DNA of 64,000 nucleotides from NCBI GenBank assembly GCA_021234155.1, contig JAJEKV010000110.1, positions 1,892,338-1,956,337 on the forward strand, written 5' to 3'. Made by a program: the position numbers and the translations under genes. Positions 32,012-43,700 of this stretch are shown here, piece after piece. Within the stretch, counting starts at the first letter, position 1; every line of letters starts with the position of its first letter. The notes beneath the pieces were generated by a model. It had not been told where the DNA came from and did not search any database. It worked only from the letters and a program-made list of their open reading frames with translations. This stretch comes from Isoetes taiwanensis. Its lineage: Eukaryota; Streptophyta; Lycopodiopsida; Isoetales; Isoetaceae.

Positions 32012-35000
32012 TACCACTAGAATTTATGGGCAGGTGGTTTAAGTCTTTATTGAGTAACAGGAGAGCAAATCCATGACTACGTATTACATAAACGAATTAT
32101 CAAACAGGAAATGAATGAGGATCCGGAGACCTCTGGCAGATCAATATAATGTTGCAGCTACTGATAGAGGCCACCCTTGAACTTAGATATTGTTTATTGT
32201 TTGATTGTTTGCAGAATTAGTGGTGGTTTTTTATTACTTTGATTCTGCTGGGGAGGCAAGATACAAATGTGTCTCATATCTGCCATGTAGTAAGAAAAGA
32301 AAATACAGCAATGTGATGAATTGCAAAGCCATTGATCTACATTAAGAATCTTGCTACAATTCTATATTAACATGCATATACAAAATAAGTGCAAGACAAA
32401 CACTTTCATTATTCTAAGAACTTGGAGAACAATGTTTACAAAACACCCATTAAAAAAAAAAAATCACAAACATGTGCCTAAAATGTCAAATTACGATATT
32501 CAATAATTTACCAGATATATGTATGTTGCATAGATAGACGTGGAGATGCATATTAAAACAAAACTTACATATGTTGCATAGATAGACATGGAGATGCATG
32601 TTAAAACAAAAACAATCCAACGTACAATAAACTTCATGAATATGTAATATGTAGGCATTACTTGATGCATATATTTAAGCTCTTCAAAGCTTAATAAACA
32701 TAAATGAACATGATTTGTTGAATTAGCTCTTCAAAGCTTAATAAACATAAATGAACATGATTTGTCGAATTAATGTGTATGTCACGATGAATTAAACCCT
32801 AAAACGCTAAGGAGAAACCCCTATTCTATAGCATAACGCACAAGCAAAACAACAATGAAATTCATACTCGTAAACGTGTGCCCGGCGTTGCTGGGCTAAT
32901 GTCCTCGCTTGTATTTTTACTTGGCATTTAACGTCCATATTGAGTTGATGCTTGCAAGAATGGATATGGTTCATCACTTGCATATTTATGGTGACCCCAA
33001 CATGATCCTCTATATAGGTGTAGTTCAAGGAAGTAAAAATCTCCTTTGGGGGTTACTTTTTGTATTTTTGCACGCTTTTCACTAAGGTTTTGCTATGATT
33101 TTGTGGTGTATTTCAATTAATGTACTAATGCGCATATCTAGAGTGCGCGACACGCTTTCATTGTTTTTTATGGCACTTAGACAATGGTTTAACTCCTGAA
33201 AAAAAAAAAAAAAAAAGGCTCGAGAGTCTTTCACTTTCTCCTAGAAGTAGGGTGCTTTGGATTCGCCTTTGGGTAGACTGCCGGGTTTGGATTAGGGGCG
33301 CATTAAGCAAGCAGCTCCTTTGGGAGTTCACAAAATATTTTATTGGTTTCCGTGAGCTCCATGGCGCTTCACCATGGCGTAACCATGGAGGGATTAGGCG
33401 GGTTGCGTAAGAAAGAATTACGTTGCATGAGTTCTCGAGATCAATTTTCATGGATTTGGGAAGTCTTGACTCATCCTAAGATGGCATCCGGACTTATGAA
33501 ACCGTAAGTCCTTTTGTCACATTTAAGCAAAGGGTCGCCAATCGTGGTGGATGCTACATTTTGGCGATCGTAAATTCGACGCCAAAATCTTCAAACCGCT
33601 CCACTTTTCCCCTAATTGATTCTACAGGCCCGAATTGCAGGGCAAGAGTAAGTCTCTTTAGTTATCTGTAAGATTAATGTGACATTCTTAGAAAGAATTC
33701 GTTTACAATTTTTGCAAGGCAAAAGGAAAAAGGCAGAGTCCTGATAACAAAACCAAGGATGCTTATATGGTTTCAATATTATCTCATGTATCATCTCTTG
33801 TATGCTATATAGCTCCGCCATGGTTGCCATGAAATTGATCCGTAGCATGACGAACCTATGATGACCAAAGATGGAGCTCCGCTTCCTAGGGTCCAGCCGG
33901 GATTGCTCTTCGCTATTCTTCTACCGAGGTTCCAACCTTCCTTAACCTTCCTTAGTAATGTTTTATATAGCCTTGCAACTCAAGTTTTTAACCTATATCG
34001 CTTATGCAGATGTTTCAAGTTTTTAACCTATCTATCTGATTTTGCACAACTCAAGCACGAAATTCACCTTAGAAGAAATTGCTGAGCTTAATGGAATGAA
34101 GGGATTCCTTCTCATTAAGAAAGTGTTACATTGTGGCCAGGTACTTGCAATGGGAAAAATATCTGCAGATCACCCTTCAAATGAATTCTTCTGAACATTC
34201 CATGACACATTCTGACAGGATTTGTAGAAAAAGTGAAGGAAGCAATTATCTCCAAAACAGCACGACCTTTTGTGATAGGAGCCTGCCACGGACAGGTTTC
34301 TAAAGTATGCTAACTTTATTAAGCCTGAGGGCAGCACATTTGTAAATATGTCAAAGTCAGCCGTATTGCAGAATAATCTCACTGTTTTTGTCACTGTCAT
34401 GTCACTGCCAAATCTTATTGAGCTGGTTGAAGGTGGGCTTGCGTTAGTACGCCTTGTTGCATCAGGGATTGAGCCAGCTAAATTAATGTCATGAGAATTT
34501 GCCCTCTTTCATCCTTGATTATCCATTGCTCACGTGTTCCCTCTATCCCTGAAATCATGTCCACTTTTTTTCTTATTCATTCAAAGAGCTTTCTGTCCCC
34601 TTGTGTATTTCCCACAATCTTCTTGATTGACGACCAAGCTTTCCATTTACCCCTTTCTTCTGACCAAATGTCCTTCAGCTGGCATAGACCCTTCTCCTTC
34701 CATCTAGAGTATATTCTTAGATGAACTAAAACTAAAACAAAGGCAGCGTTGGAAATGATCATGAGAACTTCCCGCTTGCCTACTGATGGCATTTCATTAA
34801 GTTATGGAAGCCAATTTGACTGAAGAGGAGGTACGTTGTAGTCATTGTTTTCTTTTCATACATATGCAGCTCTCGTTTTAAGAAACTTATCACCTCAAAT
34901 TTTGGTTAGTTTTTGATCTTATTGTCTTTTACCTTTCATGGAGTGCTCAATCAATATTATTGTTTTAAGAATGTTACAGAAATCTGATATTTCAGAATTT

Positions 35001-36107
35001 GCCTTCATTATGTCATTGTTATAATTGCACTTGGATGGTGGTGCAAGAAGGGGCATTGTTGCCCCAGCTTCATTGTTGTTGAGCCTATGTTTTGGGTGAA
35101 AGGAAGAACTCGTGTAGCTCTTCTTCCGCTTTGTCTTGAACAATTTAAGCATGGCATCTCCGACGCTTTATTCCAAAGATGAGGATGATTGGGGTGCCTC
35201 GATACGGTTATAAGATAGATGCGGCTTCAAAGATGTGCGAAGCCCCCCTTCTTATAGGGATGTACACATTTCTCAGCGTGGTTGATTGTATGTCGAGTAG
35301 TGTGTTCTACTTCACTTGTAAATCACGGAGCAAAGAGAATTAAGACACAACTATCTCTCTAGTGGACACTTCAGTTTAGCATGACAATTGCTTATGGGAT
35401 GAACTAGTGTATAGTACAATTGCTTATGGGATGAACTAGTGTATAGTTTCACCATTAAATACTGCATACTGGCCAGAATAAGACTCCAAATTCTTTGAAT
35501 TGGCAGGGAATTGAGATTACAAAATGTACTCATAGTTGTTTGCAATGGGAATAATTTGTTTGTCTTGATGTTATTGTGCTTTTTAGTAATTAATAACATT
35601 TATCTAAGTTTGCATTAGTTAGGGCCCGAAGGGCCCAAATTTTTTTTTAATATAACAATCAACACACGACTACCATTAACATTATTAACACAAACCATTG
35701 CATTTAACACATTTAAATTAAAATCCCCCTTAAACCCCCTTTGGTTTGGGTGCATATTCACACGGGGGGTTACTCCGGGCAACGAGAGCTATCGGATAGG
35801 CATATTTGCTCTTTATTCTAAAATCTGGACCGTACATAGCGATCCTCGTTTGTGGGATATGCATGTACAAGTTTTTGTATACTGTATATTAAGGTTTGTG
35901 CATTATTAGGGCCTCATCCCATATAATCATGCTAGTCTCTATTGTCAACTTGCCAGCTCGGACTGCTTTGGAATATTGCAAGTTGATGCCTCATCTATGT
36001 TTATCAGTATCTTCAACCTTGAATGCATGCATCCGTCCTTGCCCTGGTTGAGCACTGGTCGGCCTGTGCAAGGGTTTTATGGGATTGTGAGTGTTTTACA
36101 AAAAGTG
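32012..36107. other. Intergenic, AT-rich, no supported gene
   Basis: Contains two tandem duplications (separate entries), a run of 18 A at about 33199-33216 and a GC-hairpin Helitron-like motif in reverse near 32878-32895. A plus-strand stretch at 34040-34490 reads like old coding sequence in broken frames (FTLEEIAELNGMKGFL, FVTVMSLPNLIELVEGG), but I cannot assign it. The ORFs at 33858-34085 and 34491-34724 look fortuitous. Confidence 0.45.
32523..32772. repeat. Two local tandem duplications of about 48 bp
   Basis: First pair: ATGTTGCATAGATAGAC(G/A)TGG-type units at about 32523-32568 and 32571-32616. Second pair: AGCTCTTCAAAGCTTAATAAA-type units at about 32680-32724 and 32727-32772. Each pair differs by only one to four bases, so both duplications are recent. 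Confidence 0.8.
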
Positions 36108-36155
36108 TTTTTAATGTCACTTCAATTTCTAGGTTTAACCTAGAACCTTGATTTG
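36108..36155 (+). repeat. Left 48-bp inverted repeat around copy A exon 2
   Basis: The sequence from TTTTTAATGTCAC to CCTTGATTTG is the exact reverse complement of 37637-37684. It contains an internal palindrome, TTCTAGG-TTTAA-CCTAGAA. It directly overlaps the stop of the minus-strand exon 2 ORF, cutting that exon short. Confidence 0.92.
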
Positions 36156-37585
36156 TCACCTGGATCAGCTGTAACCCTAGGAGGCTTCTTTGGTGTGAAG
36201 GTATTTGTTGACAAACTGCTGGTAGTACTTTTCTGACTGTTGTAAAGAGCATTCTTGTTTCTTTGAGCTTGGCTTTGCCTGAATGCCACTGGTCTGAGTG
36301 TCTTCTCACAAATATCTGCAAGCTTAGTGCTACCATATGCCTCCTTCAAATTACAGTCAGGGACATTAGCATAGTGTAGTGTCATTTGTATCAAGATTTT
36401 TCGGACCTCAAGGTAAGACAGAAATGCTAGAACAGCAGGTTTAAGAGTATTATGTAAGAGTTTGGTCAGGGATACCATTTTGGCAGTAGGTGAAGTGTCA
36501 GGGAAGATCTCATCAAAGTTATTTAGGATATACCAAATGGCATGGTCTATCCAGACAATTCCACTATTACAGCCCGTTTCTTTGTCAACTTTGTTATTTT
36601 TGTCACAACCACAGGTTATGAAGGGACAGTGGGTCCTCCACATTTTTTTGAAGAAGAAACCATCTCTTTTATCATCTGAATATGCCATATTGCCTTTTTG
36701 ACTGATATGAGGTCCAGTACCCTTGATGCATGGTGGCCCAAACACACTGATATTAAAGGGTAGAGCAATTTCCTTTTTGGTGAAATATTTTTCAAGTTTG
36801 TTAGCTTTGAATGTGCCATATCTGATTTCATCATCTGTAATCCCAGCTAAAGCTTTCCAGGTGTCAACATTAATAGGGGCTAAGGCTCCAAAGTTCTGGC
36901 TCTTCCAAATAGCGTGATTCCATGCTGCAGCATAACATTCCACATTTTGCTCAGGGATAATGGGAAATTTAGCAGAATTTTGAAGAGTTAGAGTAGGAAC
37001 TTCTTCCTGGTCATCAGAGTCATCTGAACTTTCATCTTTTTTACTATTGCAGCTATCAAACCCAGCCAACTCCTCATCTGTTAAATCATTGTCTGTAAAT
37101 AGGCAATTCTTGGTATCTTCCATTTGGTAATCAGACAAAGATTCTTCAGCAACAGCATCTCTTTGCAAAGAAGGTTTGGCTTGATGCACAGTTTCCAAAT
37201 GTGTTAAGCCCATAACAAACTTTTTACCTAGCTCATCTTCCATACAAGTCCTTGAATATAAAACACTGTCCATGTCATTGTAAATTTTATCAACAATTGA
37301 TTTACAGACTTCAAGCTTAAAACTGGCTTTTTTCATACTTGAAAAGGCTGCAAACCATCCATTAAACCCGAAGTAACAAACAGGAGATTTATTCTTGTCA
37401 ACTAGACTGTTTTCCTTGTGTACGATAAACTCATGTATTCCCTTATTCTTAATGCAAGCAAGCAGGGTTTGTACAGCAGGGTTTGGGCTAGATATACCAC
37501 ACTGATCATAGCCGAGTGTCTTAAGCTCTTTTGTCCATGATTCATTGAGATCCACATCATCAGCAGAAGGTATGTGATTACTAGT
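36140..37585 (-). CDS. Copy A: exon 2 of the RT-element gene, inverted and 3'-truncated
   Basis: Open for 482 codons with no stop, starting at a 3' splice site (TTATTACAG at 37594-37586) in the same phase (0) as exon 2 of copy B. It aligns with copy B along its whole length. In the block EVPTLTLQNS ... KYFTKKE, 66 of 78 residues agree. Shared features are the N-terminal helix-like part (NESWTKELKTLGYDQCGISS), the TCMEDELGKKFVMGLTHLE block, a Ser/Asp-rich acidic stretch, IIPEQNVECYAAAW, HAIWKSQNFGALAPI and a Cys-rich THCPFITCGCD. LSYLEVRKILI and TKLADICEKTLRPVAF follow. The frame ends KKPPRVTADPG followed by TAG inside the left inverted repeat. The domain matches no family I know. Exon 1 of this copy lies on the opposite strand at 37757-38056. 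Confidence 0.75.
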   Translation of the reverse strand, partial: TSNHIPSADDVDLNESWTKELKTLGYDQCGISSPNPAVQTLLACIKNKGIHEFIVHKENSLVDKNKSPVCYFGFNGWFAAFSSMKKASFKLEVCKSIVDKIYNDMDSVLYSRTCMEDELGKKFVMGLTHLETVHQAKPSLQRDAVAEESLSDYQMEDTKNCLFTDNDLTDEELAGFDSCNSKKDESSDDSDDQEEVPTLTLQNSAKFPIIPEQNVECYAAAWNHAIWKSQNFGALAPINVDTWKALAGITDDEIRYGTFKANKLEKYFTKKEIALPFNISVFGPPCIKGTGPHISQKGNMAYSDDKRDGFFFKKMWRTHCPFITCGCDKNNKVDKETGCNSGIVWIDHAIWYILNNFDEIFPDTSPTAKMVSLTKLLHNTLKPAVLAFLSYLEVRKILIQMTLHYANVPDCNLKEAYGSTKLADICEKTLRPVAFRQSQAQRNKNALYNSQKSTTSSLSTNTFTPKKPPRVTADPGDKSRF

Positions 37586-37636
37586 CTGTAATAAATAAAT
37601 GAGCACGTTAGTAAATACAGGATAACACCTAATACT

Positions 37637-37684
37637 CAAATCAAGGTTCTAGGTTAAACCTAGAAATTGAAGTGACATTAAAAA
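37637..37684 (-). repeat. Right 48-bp inverted repeat around copy A exon 2
   Basis: Perfect partner of 36108-36155. It lies about 50 bases upstream of the exon 2 splice acceptor, in the position where copy B has its own short hairpin (43184-43200) followed by the same ACCTTG. Confidence 0.92.
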
Positions 37685-37756
37685 ATCTAGGACTGCCTTA
37701 TGCCCGATTGATGCACAACGCTAGCTTATGGAAGAATCGTGTGATTCTACACATTA

Positions 37757-38056
37757 ATGGGCAGGAAGAAAGGGGGTCGCAATAAGGCCACACTGATCAA
37801 GATGGAACAGGAAAAAAGCATGGCAGACAAAAGGAGAAGTCTATATGATTTTCACAAACCAGCTAGGAAGATCGCCCGAAACAATGAAGAAGATGGTAGC
37901 TCTTCTCTAGGTTTGCCCTCTATTGCTGGAAATGATGGAAGCCATGGGGTTTCACCAGGCATTGCTGCTGTCAATAGTCTCTCTGCTCCAGAAGCTAATG
38001 CGATAAACATCACGAATCTTGCAACGACTGATGTAGCTGGCAACACCAATAACCAG
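37757..38056 (+). CDS. Copy A: exon 1 of the RT-element gene (100 codons)
   Basis: Encodes MGRKKGGRNKATLIKMEQEK ... SLYDFHKPARK, then a Ser/Ala/Asn-rich tail ending in NTNNQ. A splice donor CAG/GTTCAT follows at 38056/38057 in phase 0. It matches copy B exon 1 (MGRKKGGLNRATILKLQQEK ... NLFDFHKP) closely in its first 40 residues and weakly after that, so the basic N-terminus is the conserved part. It could bind nucleic acid; that is inference. It points right while exon 2 of this copy points left. Confidence 0.75.
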
Positions 38057-40320
38057 GTTCATTTAGTTCATAGAACATCTCAAAATCTTTTGCTGTCTAC
38101 TGCCTACAGATCTGATTTTAGGATTTAAATTGTTCCATTCTTTAACTTCTTATTTATTGGCTTGTAACTTATTATTTCCATCTGTAAAACATGCTCACAA
38201 TCATCCATCTCCCGATTCTTTCTGCAGTCACTCTCATACAACATCATACAGCACAACTTTTGTGCCAGCCTTAACTACCATGGTCTATATCTCCTTGTTC
38301 ACAGTTATATATGTTGCATTTCACTATGACGAGCATCTCCATATGCCAATTCACTTGCCCTAGAAGTTTATCTTAGGCCATTAAGCTTTCAATGAGATTG
38401 AAACCAGAACCGTGTTTGCATGAGTGTAATAGTTTCATCAGATGCCAAGCCAGGGGAGTGTGAGAATAAACTAGCAGGCAGACAAATCCATTTTATGCTT
38501 TTGCTGCTCTGATGGAGTATGATCTTGGCCCTACATACAGAAAAACTGGCCGGGACAAAATCATTGAATTAGTCTTCAATACAATATGATGATCATAAAT
38601 GCTCTTATTAGCAATATGCATGCAGTTTGGAAGAGGCTATCAGATCCCTTTGGGATGCACTTTCATCCAGCCTCAAGCAATACAACTTTTCGCTATCACG
38701 GATTTATATAGATGGCCTCTGCTCTATTCTTTAACGTTATATTTACTAACTTGTAAGGTAGCCATCAAATACATAATACAGGCTTTTTCAGCAGATGACC
38801 TTTCTATATATTCATTTATATGCATTTATATTCCTTACTTATACAAGCAGAGTTATTCTATTTATATTCAGGTCTAACACAACTAACTTTGCTGCTTATT
38901 GTACCCTTTTTGATCTTAGGATTTAAATCAGTGCATGCTTTAACGTTATATTTACTAGCTTGTAAGGTAGCCATCAAATGCATAAGACGTGCTTTTTTCG
39001 CCAGATATCCTTTCACATAGGGGATCAAGCCCCCCAAAGATAATTCTCAAAGCCTTCATATTTACAAACACTACTATGGATATATAGAACATGCTGTGCC
39101 TCACTAGCTCTACATTATAGTTAGAGCCAGACCTGACCAACATATCTCACAGAAACACAACTAACTCTACTACCTATTGTACCCGTTATGACCTTATATT
39201 TGACTGACATATATCTCCTAATTTCTTAAGGTTATGTTTTAGCTTATATGATGTTCACTTGGATGAAAACATTAACTCAAGTTACCGGGTCAGCTTAAAG
39301 CTCGCAATAATTTACTATGATTTGATGTTTAATTGTTATATGTTATCTACATTCTCATCTAGGCGCTAGGTGATGGGCCATGTCGATTAAGTTCATTGCT
39401 TACCCGCTGGTGGCTTTTGCATGTGCTAACTTGCATCCGGTTTCACCGCAGTAACCTAACTTAATCCTCCACGCTTATGCTTTTTAAAGTTCAAGCATGT
39501 GCAATTGACGTTGTACAAGCAAATTACTCAAGATATTTGGTGACAAACTTTGGATAAACTATAGAATGTCTAGTATTTTTACCGCTTTATTACCATATGT
39601 TCCGTATTTCTCAAGTTCATAGTTGAGTGCCAGTCTGAATACTCTTTAACTTCCGATAATGTAGTCATTCCAATGCTTTTTTGAAGTTTATGGGGTAAAA
39701 CCGCTATTTACTAAAGTTGGGCGTAACATGGCTCTAAAACATAAACATATTCTAATATATATTACGCTTTTTTCAACATTATGGCACGGATCCGGGCTTT
39801 TTGGTGGGTGTACTAGTTTGACATTCCATTAATGTGCATGATCATGTCAAGAGTAGTTAGCTTTATGGTTTTAAAGCTATTTTTGCGCCCGGTGTCCTAA
39901 AACAAGACATATTTTAACCTGTTATACTCTAGTTTTTTCCATGACTTATATGCCTTATACTTAATTTATTTCTTCCTTAAAGCCCTTTCCTTGCACCTTA
40001 ATAAGGAGAAAATTATCTTGGATATGTCTTAAACTTAGTAAGGAGTCAAATATGCCATTAATATTGGCTATAGGCTATTTTATATCGTTTCCACATGCCG
40101 CAATATTTATCTTGCCCTTGTTTGTTTCCTTAATGTTAGTGTTTCCTAAATACATTGTCATAGTTCAAACTTTTTATATCTTGTCATATAATGTTCTTTA
40201 GCTCAAATCATGGCTTATATTAGATTGACACCTTATCTAATGTAAGATTGCATCTAAAAGGCTTGTGAGTTCTATAATTGGGGCTTTCAGGCTTAGGTCT
40301 GTTTTTCTAAATAGACTAAA
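38057..40320 (+). other. Probable intron remnant of copy A and T-rich spacer before copy B
   Basis: T-rich sequence without a convincing ORF, running from the copy A exon 1 donor to the start of copy B. A 70-bp direct repeat is present at 38731-38801 and 38938-39008 (TTTAACGTTATATTTACTA(A/G)CTTGTAAGGTAGCC...). Copy B has a 2.15-kb T-rich intron in the same place, so this is probably the same intron, diverged, without a following exon 2. Confidence 0.5.
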
Positions 40321-40790
40321 GGGTTTTTTTTTTTTTTTTTTTTATGTATATAATTCTCTGTTGTTTATTAAATTTCTTTGTGCATTCTCCATCATTTATT
40401 TGTTCACTTTGACTTTGTTGCTTTATATCCTGACTTTTTTGTTACTTGGTACCTTTTTAACATAATTAACTTATTTCCTCTTCTAACCTTTATCCTATTT
40501 TCGTTTTTTCCCTTTTTGCCTTTGTTTTCCTTTTTTCCTTCATTTTCGAACCTGTTAGTTTAGGGTTTGCTGTTCCTTCACGACTTAGGATGGACGGAGA
40601 CGTCCGATTAGGCCTTTGGGCTGGCACAAGCTGGCAGATTTTCTGTTATGGATTGAAGGGCTGGATCTATGTTTGTAAAAGCACGCTGCTCTGCCTTTGT
40701 GAGTATTTAAACTACATTTTCCCTTGTTGGAGGTCCTCTCTCCTGTATGTGCTCGCTGGTTTGCCTTTTAGGCCTGTTGTAATTTGGTTT

Positions 40791-43700
40791 ATGGGAAGGA
40801 AGAAAGGTGGCTTGAACAGAGCCACCATTCTTAAGTTGCAGCAAGAGAAAAAGATGGCTGAGAAAAGGAAGAATTTATTCGATTTTCATAAACCTACCAA
40901 AGCCAGGTTTATCCCTACTACCAAAGATTTACCGGATCTTGAAGGTGAGGGCAGCTCTGGGTTAGCTGCACAAATCCCTGTACCCAAATTGTTGGATCCT
41001 GTTGCTGCTGTTCAAATGGCGGTTATGTCTGATATTGTGGTTGACTCTGGAGTCCCTGCTAATCCTGGTGTTGCTCTAATGAAAACGAGTGGCCCTGCCA
41101 TCGATCCTCCTCAGGTTTTGTACCATTGTTGTTTTCCTTTGTTTTTGATCTGCATGGCCAATTTTATGACCCGTAAACTCTTACCTATTCTAACCTTCTT
41201 GTTCTTGCTGGTTTTTTCTATTTGCAATTTTGTTCTCATGTATTAATACCGGATCCTTGCTTCTGTTCATTTTTTCTTCTATACCATCAAGCTATTATAA
41301 TCTTTTCTTCTTCACCCTTAGTCTCGTTTGTTTTTTTGAATTTGGCTTCCTATTTCCTTGTTTCCCAAAGTACTTTCCCTTTCCATAATTTTGACTGGTT
41401 TTCTTTGTGTTTATTAACAGAGTTCTCTTTTCTGCTACCTTTCTTATGATCTGCTAAAATTCGTGTTCCCTGTATATCCAGCCTGGTGTTTCCTCTTTGG
41501 TTATTTTACTTTGTTTTCTTTAATCTCTTTATTTTCCTATTCCTTCTCATTCGTTGTCTTAACTAGTTGTGCCATGTTTATTTTGTCTTAAACTCTAATA
41601 ATTGCTCTATATTCCTATATAATTAGGACTATATTATCTGCTTAGTCTACTTCTGTTATTCTGCTTTAACTTATAACTTTCACCAAGTAAACTATAAATT
41701 TCTGCTTGGACCTGTATAATAAGTTCCTCTTTAGTTATTGCATTGTTGCAAAAATCTTTGCTTTTAAGCCTGCTGCTAGCTTCATTTCTTACATGTAGTG
41801 GGCAGATAAAAACAGGGTTATTAGCTCCCTAGTCTACCCCCGAAATATAGAGGTTTTTAGCCAACCATTCCATATTCTTGTTAACAGTTTCATCTTCAAT
41901 TAGGAACTATTCTTGATAACAGTTTCTTTGTGTTTATTAACAGAGTTCTTCTCTTTTCTGCTACCTTTCTTATGATCTGCTAAAATTCGTGTTCCCTATA
42001 TATCCAGCCTGCTGTTTCTTCTTTGGTTATTTTACTTTGTTTTCCTATTCCTTCTCATTCGTTGTCTTAACTAGTTGTGCCATGGTTATCTTGTCTTAAA
42101 CTCTAATAATTGCTCTGTATTCCTATTTAATTAGGATTATATTATCTGCTTAGTCTACTTCTGTTATTCTGCTTTAACTTATAACTTTTGTGCTAAGTTT
42201 TTATGGTGAAAGGCGATAAGCCGGTTTTGGTCCATTGCTTACCTGTTACCCAGGTGTTAACAACCATTCTAATGCTTGTTTAATGTCTTGTGGTGCAGGT
42301 AACCGGACTGAACCCTCCATGTTTTTACTTGGTGTTTTTCGGGCCATTGAAGTTGCTGGTTTCTACTCAAATCAACTATAAGTGGTGTTGCTGGAAAATT
42401 TCTGATATTTCTCTCTTGGTCATACTCTAAATACTTGTTTTAAGGAAAAGTTACCTTCATTCTGTTATTTTGGGATCTATTTGGCTATGACTTGGTTCTA
42501 CTTACCCATCTTATAGAAAGTTTATCTTCATACTTATATGTTTATGTTCGTTGACATGTTTTTTCTTGTCTTTTTTATCCATGGATCTTTTCCATTTTGT
42601 CTATAACTTTGGTATTGATTATTTTATGCTTTCTTTCTTCTGTTGTGTTTTTTGTCCTATTTTTTACTTTGGTCTATACTTTCTCTTTTTTCATCTTTCT
42701 ATCTTCTTTTGTGTTAGTCTTTCTTATCTTGTGTATTCCCTGGTCTATGCTTTCTTTCTATTTCGTTTTTTCCTTTGTTTAAATTAATTTATTTTCCTCT
42801 TCTTTTCCTTTATACTTATGTTCTACTTGCTCTATTTTGTTATTCTACTCTTGTCTTGATCTCTTTAGCATCGTACCGTTAAGTTTTTCAGTTGTCTTCT
42901 TCATTTTATCTTTTCTTATCTTTGGTTCCTGTTTTAGTATTTGTTAAATAATCGTTTCTAAGTTCCTGATTTTATCTCTTATGACTGGTTTGATTTCCTT
43001 ATAATTCCTTTCGTCATATAGATCCTTTTCAAGGCTTAGATAGATTTTTTGCACCATAATCTATCTAGGGTTGCTCTTTTATGGACTTTTCATTTCAAAA
43101 GGGATGTCTAGTCTTATAAGTCTGTTTAACTTGTCTTAGACTTGTTTATTTCAGACTGGGGGTTTTTTTATGTTAATCCAACTTTCAAGTCTAACTTGAA
43201 ACCTTGGTTAGGATCATGGTGCTTCCTATTTTTATTATTTCTTATTCTGGTATGATTTTTCAGGATGATACAAATGACTTGGATATGAACAATTCATGGA
43301 TAAAGGAGTTGATTGCCCTAAACTATCATCAATGTGGTATTTCGAGTCCCAACTTTGCTGTGCAAACTTTGATAGCTTGTATCAAGAACAAGGATTTACA
43401 TGAATTCATTACCTTTAAGGAGAGCGGTCTGGTCGACAAGAATAAATCTCCTGTGAGCTACCTTGGTTTTAATGGCTGGTTTTCTGCTTTCCAAAAGATG
43501 AAATGTGCAAACTACAAGCTGGAGGTGTGTAAAACTTTGATTTCTAAAATCTATGGAGACATGGAGGCTCTGCTTTTTGCTAGGACTTGCATGGAGGATG
43601 AACTTGGAAAAAAGTTTCTGATTGGTCTTTCTCACTTAGAGAGTGTACATGAATTGAAATCATCCTTGCAGAATGATGTTGGGCCTGATTCTACTTCAGA

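Noticed and set aside
36108-37684. A simple TIR DNA transposon made of copy A exon 2
   Set aside because: No target duplication is visible outside the 48-bp arms, and the arms derive from the element's own pre-exon-2 region. It is kept only as an alternative in the findings.
42551-42787. Phe/Leu-rich ORFs that look like membrane proteins (also at 38.8, 40.4, 41.2, 49.7 and 57.8 kb)
   Set aside because: They are T-rich intron or leader sequence of the RT element read through; they are not kept in frame between copies.
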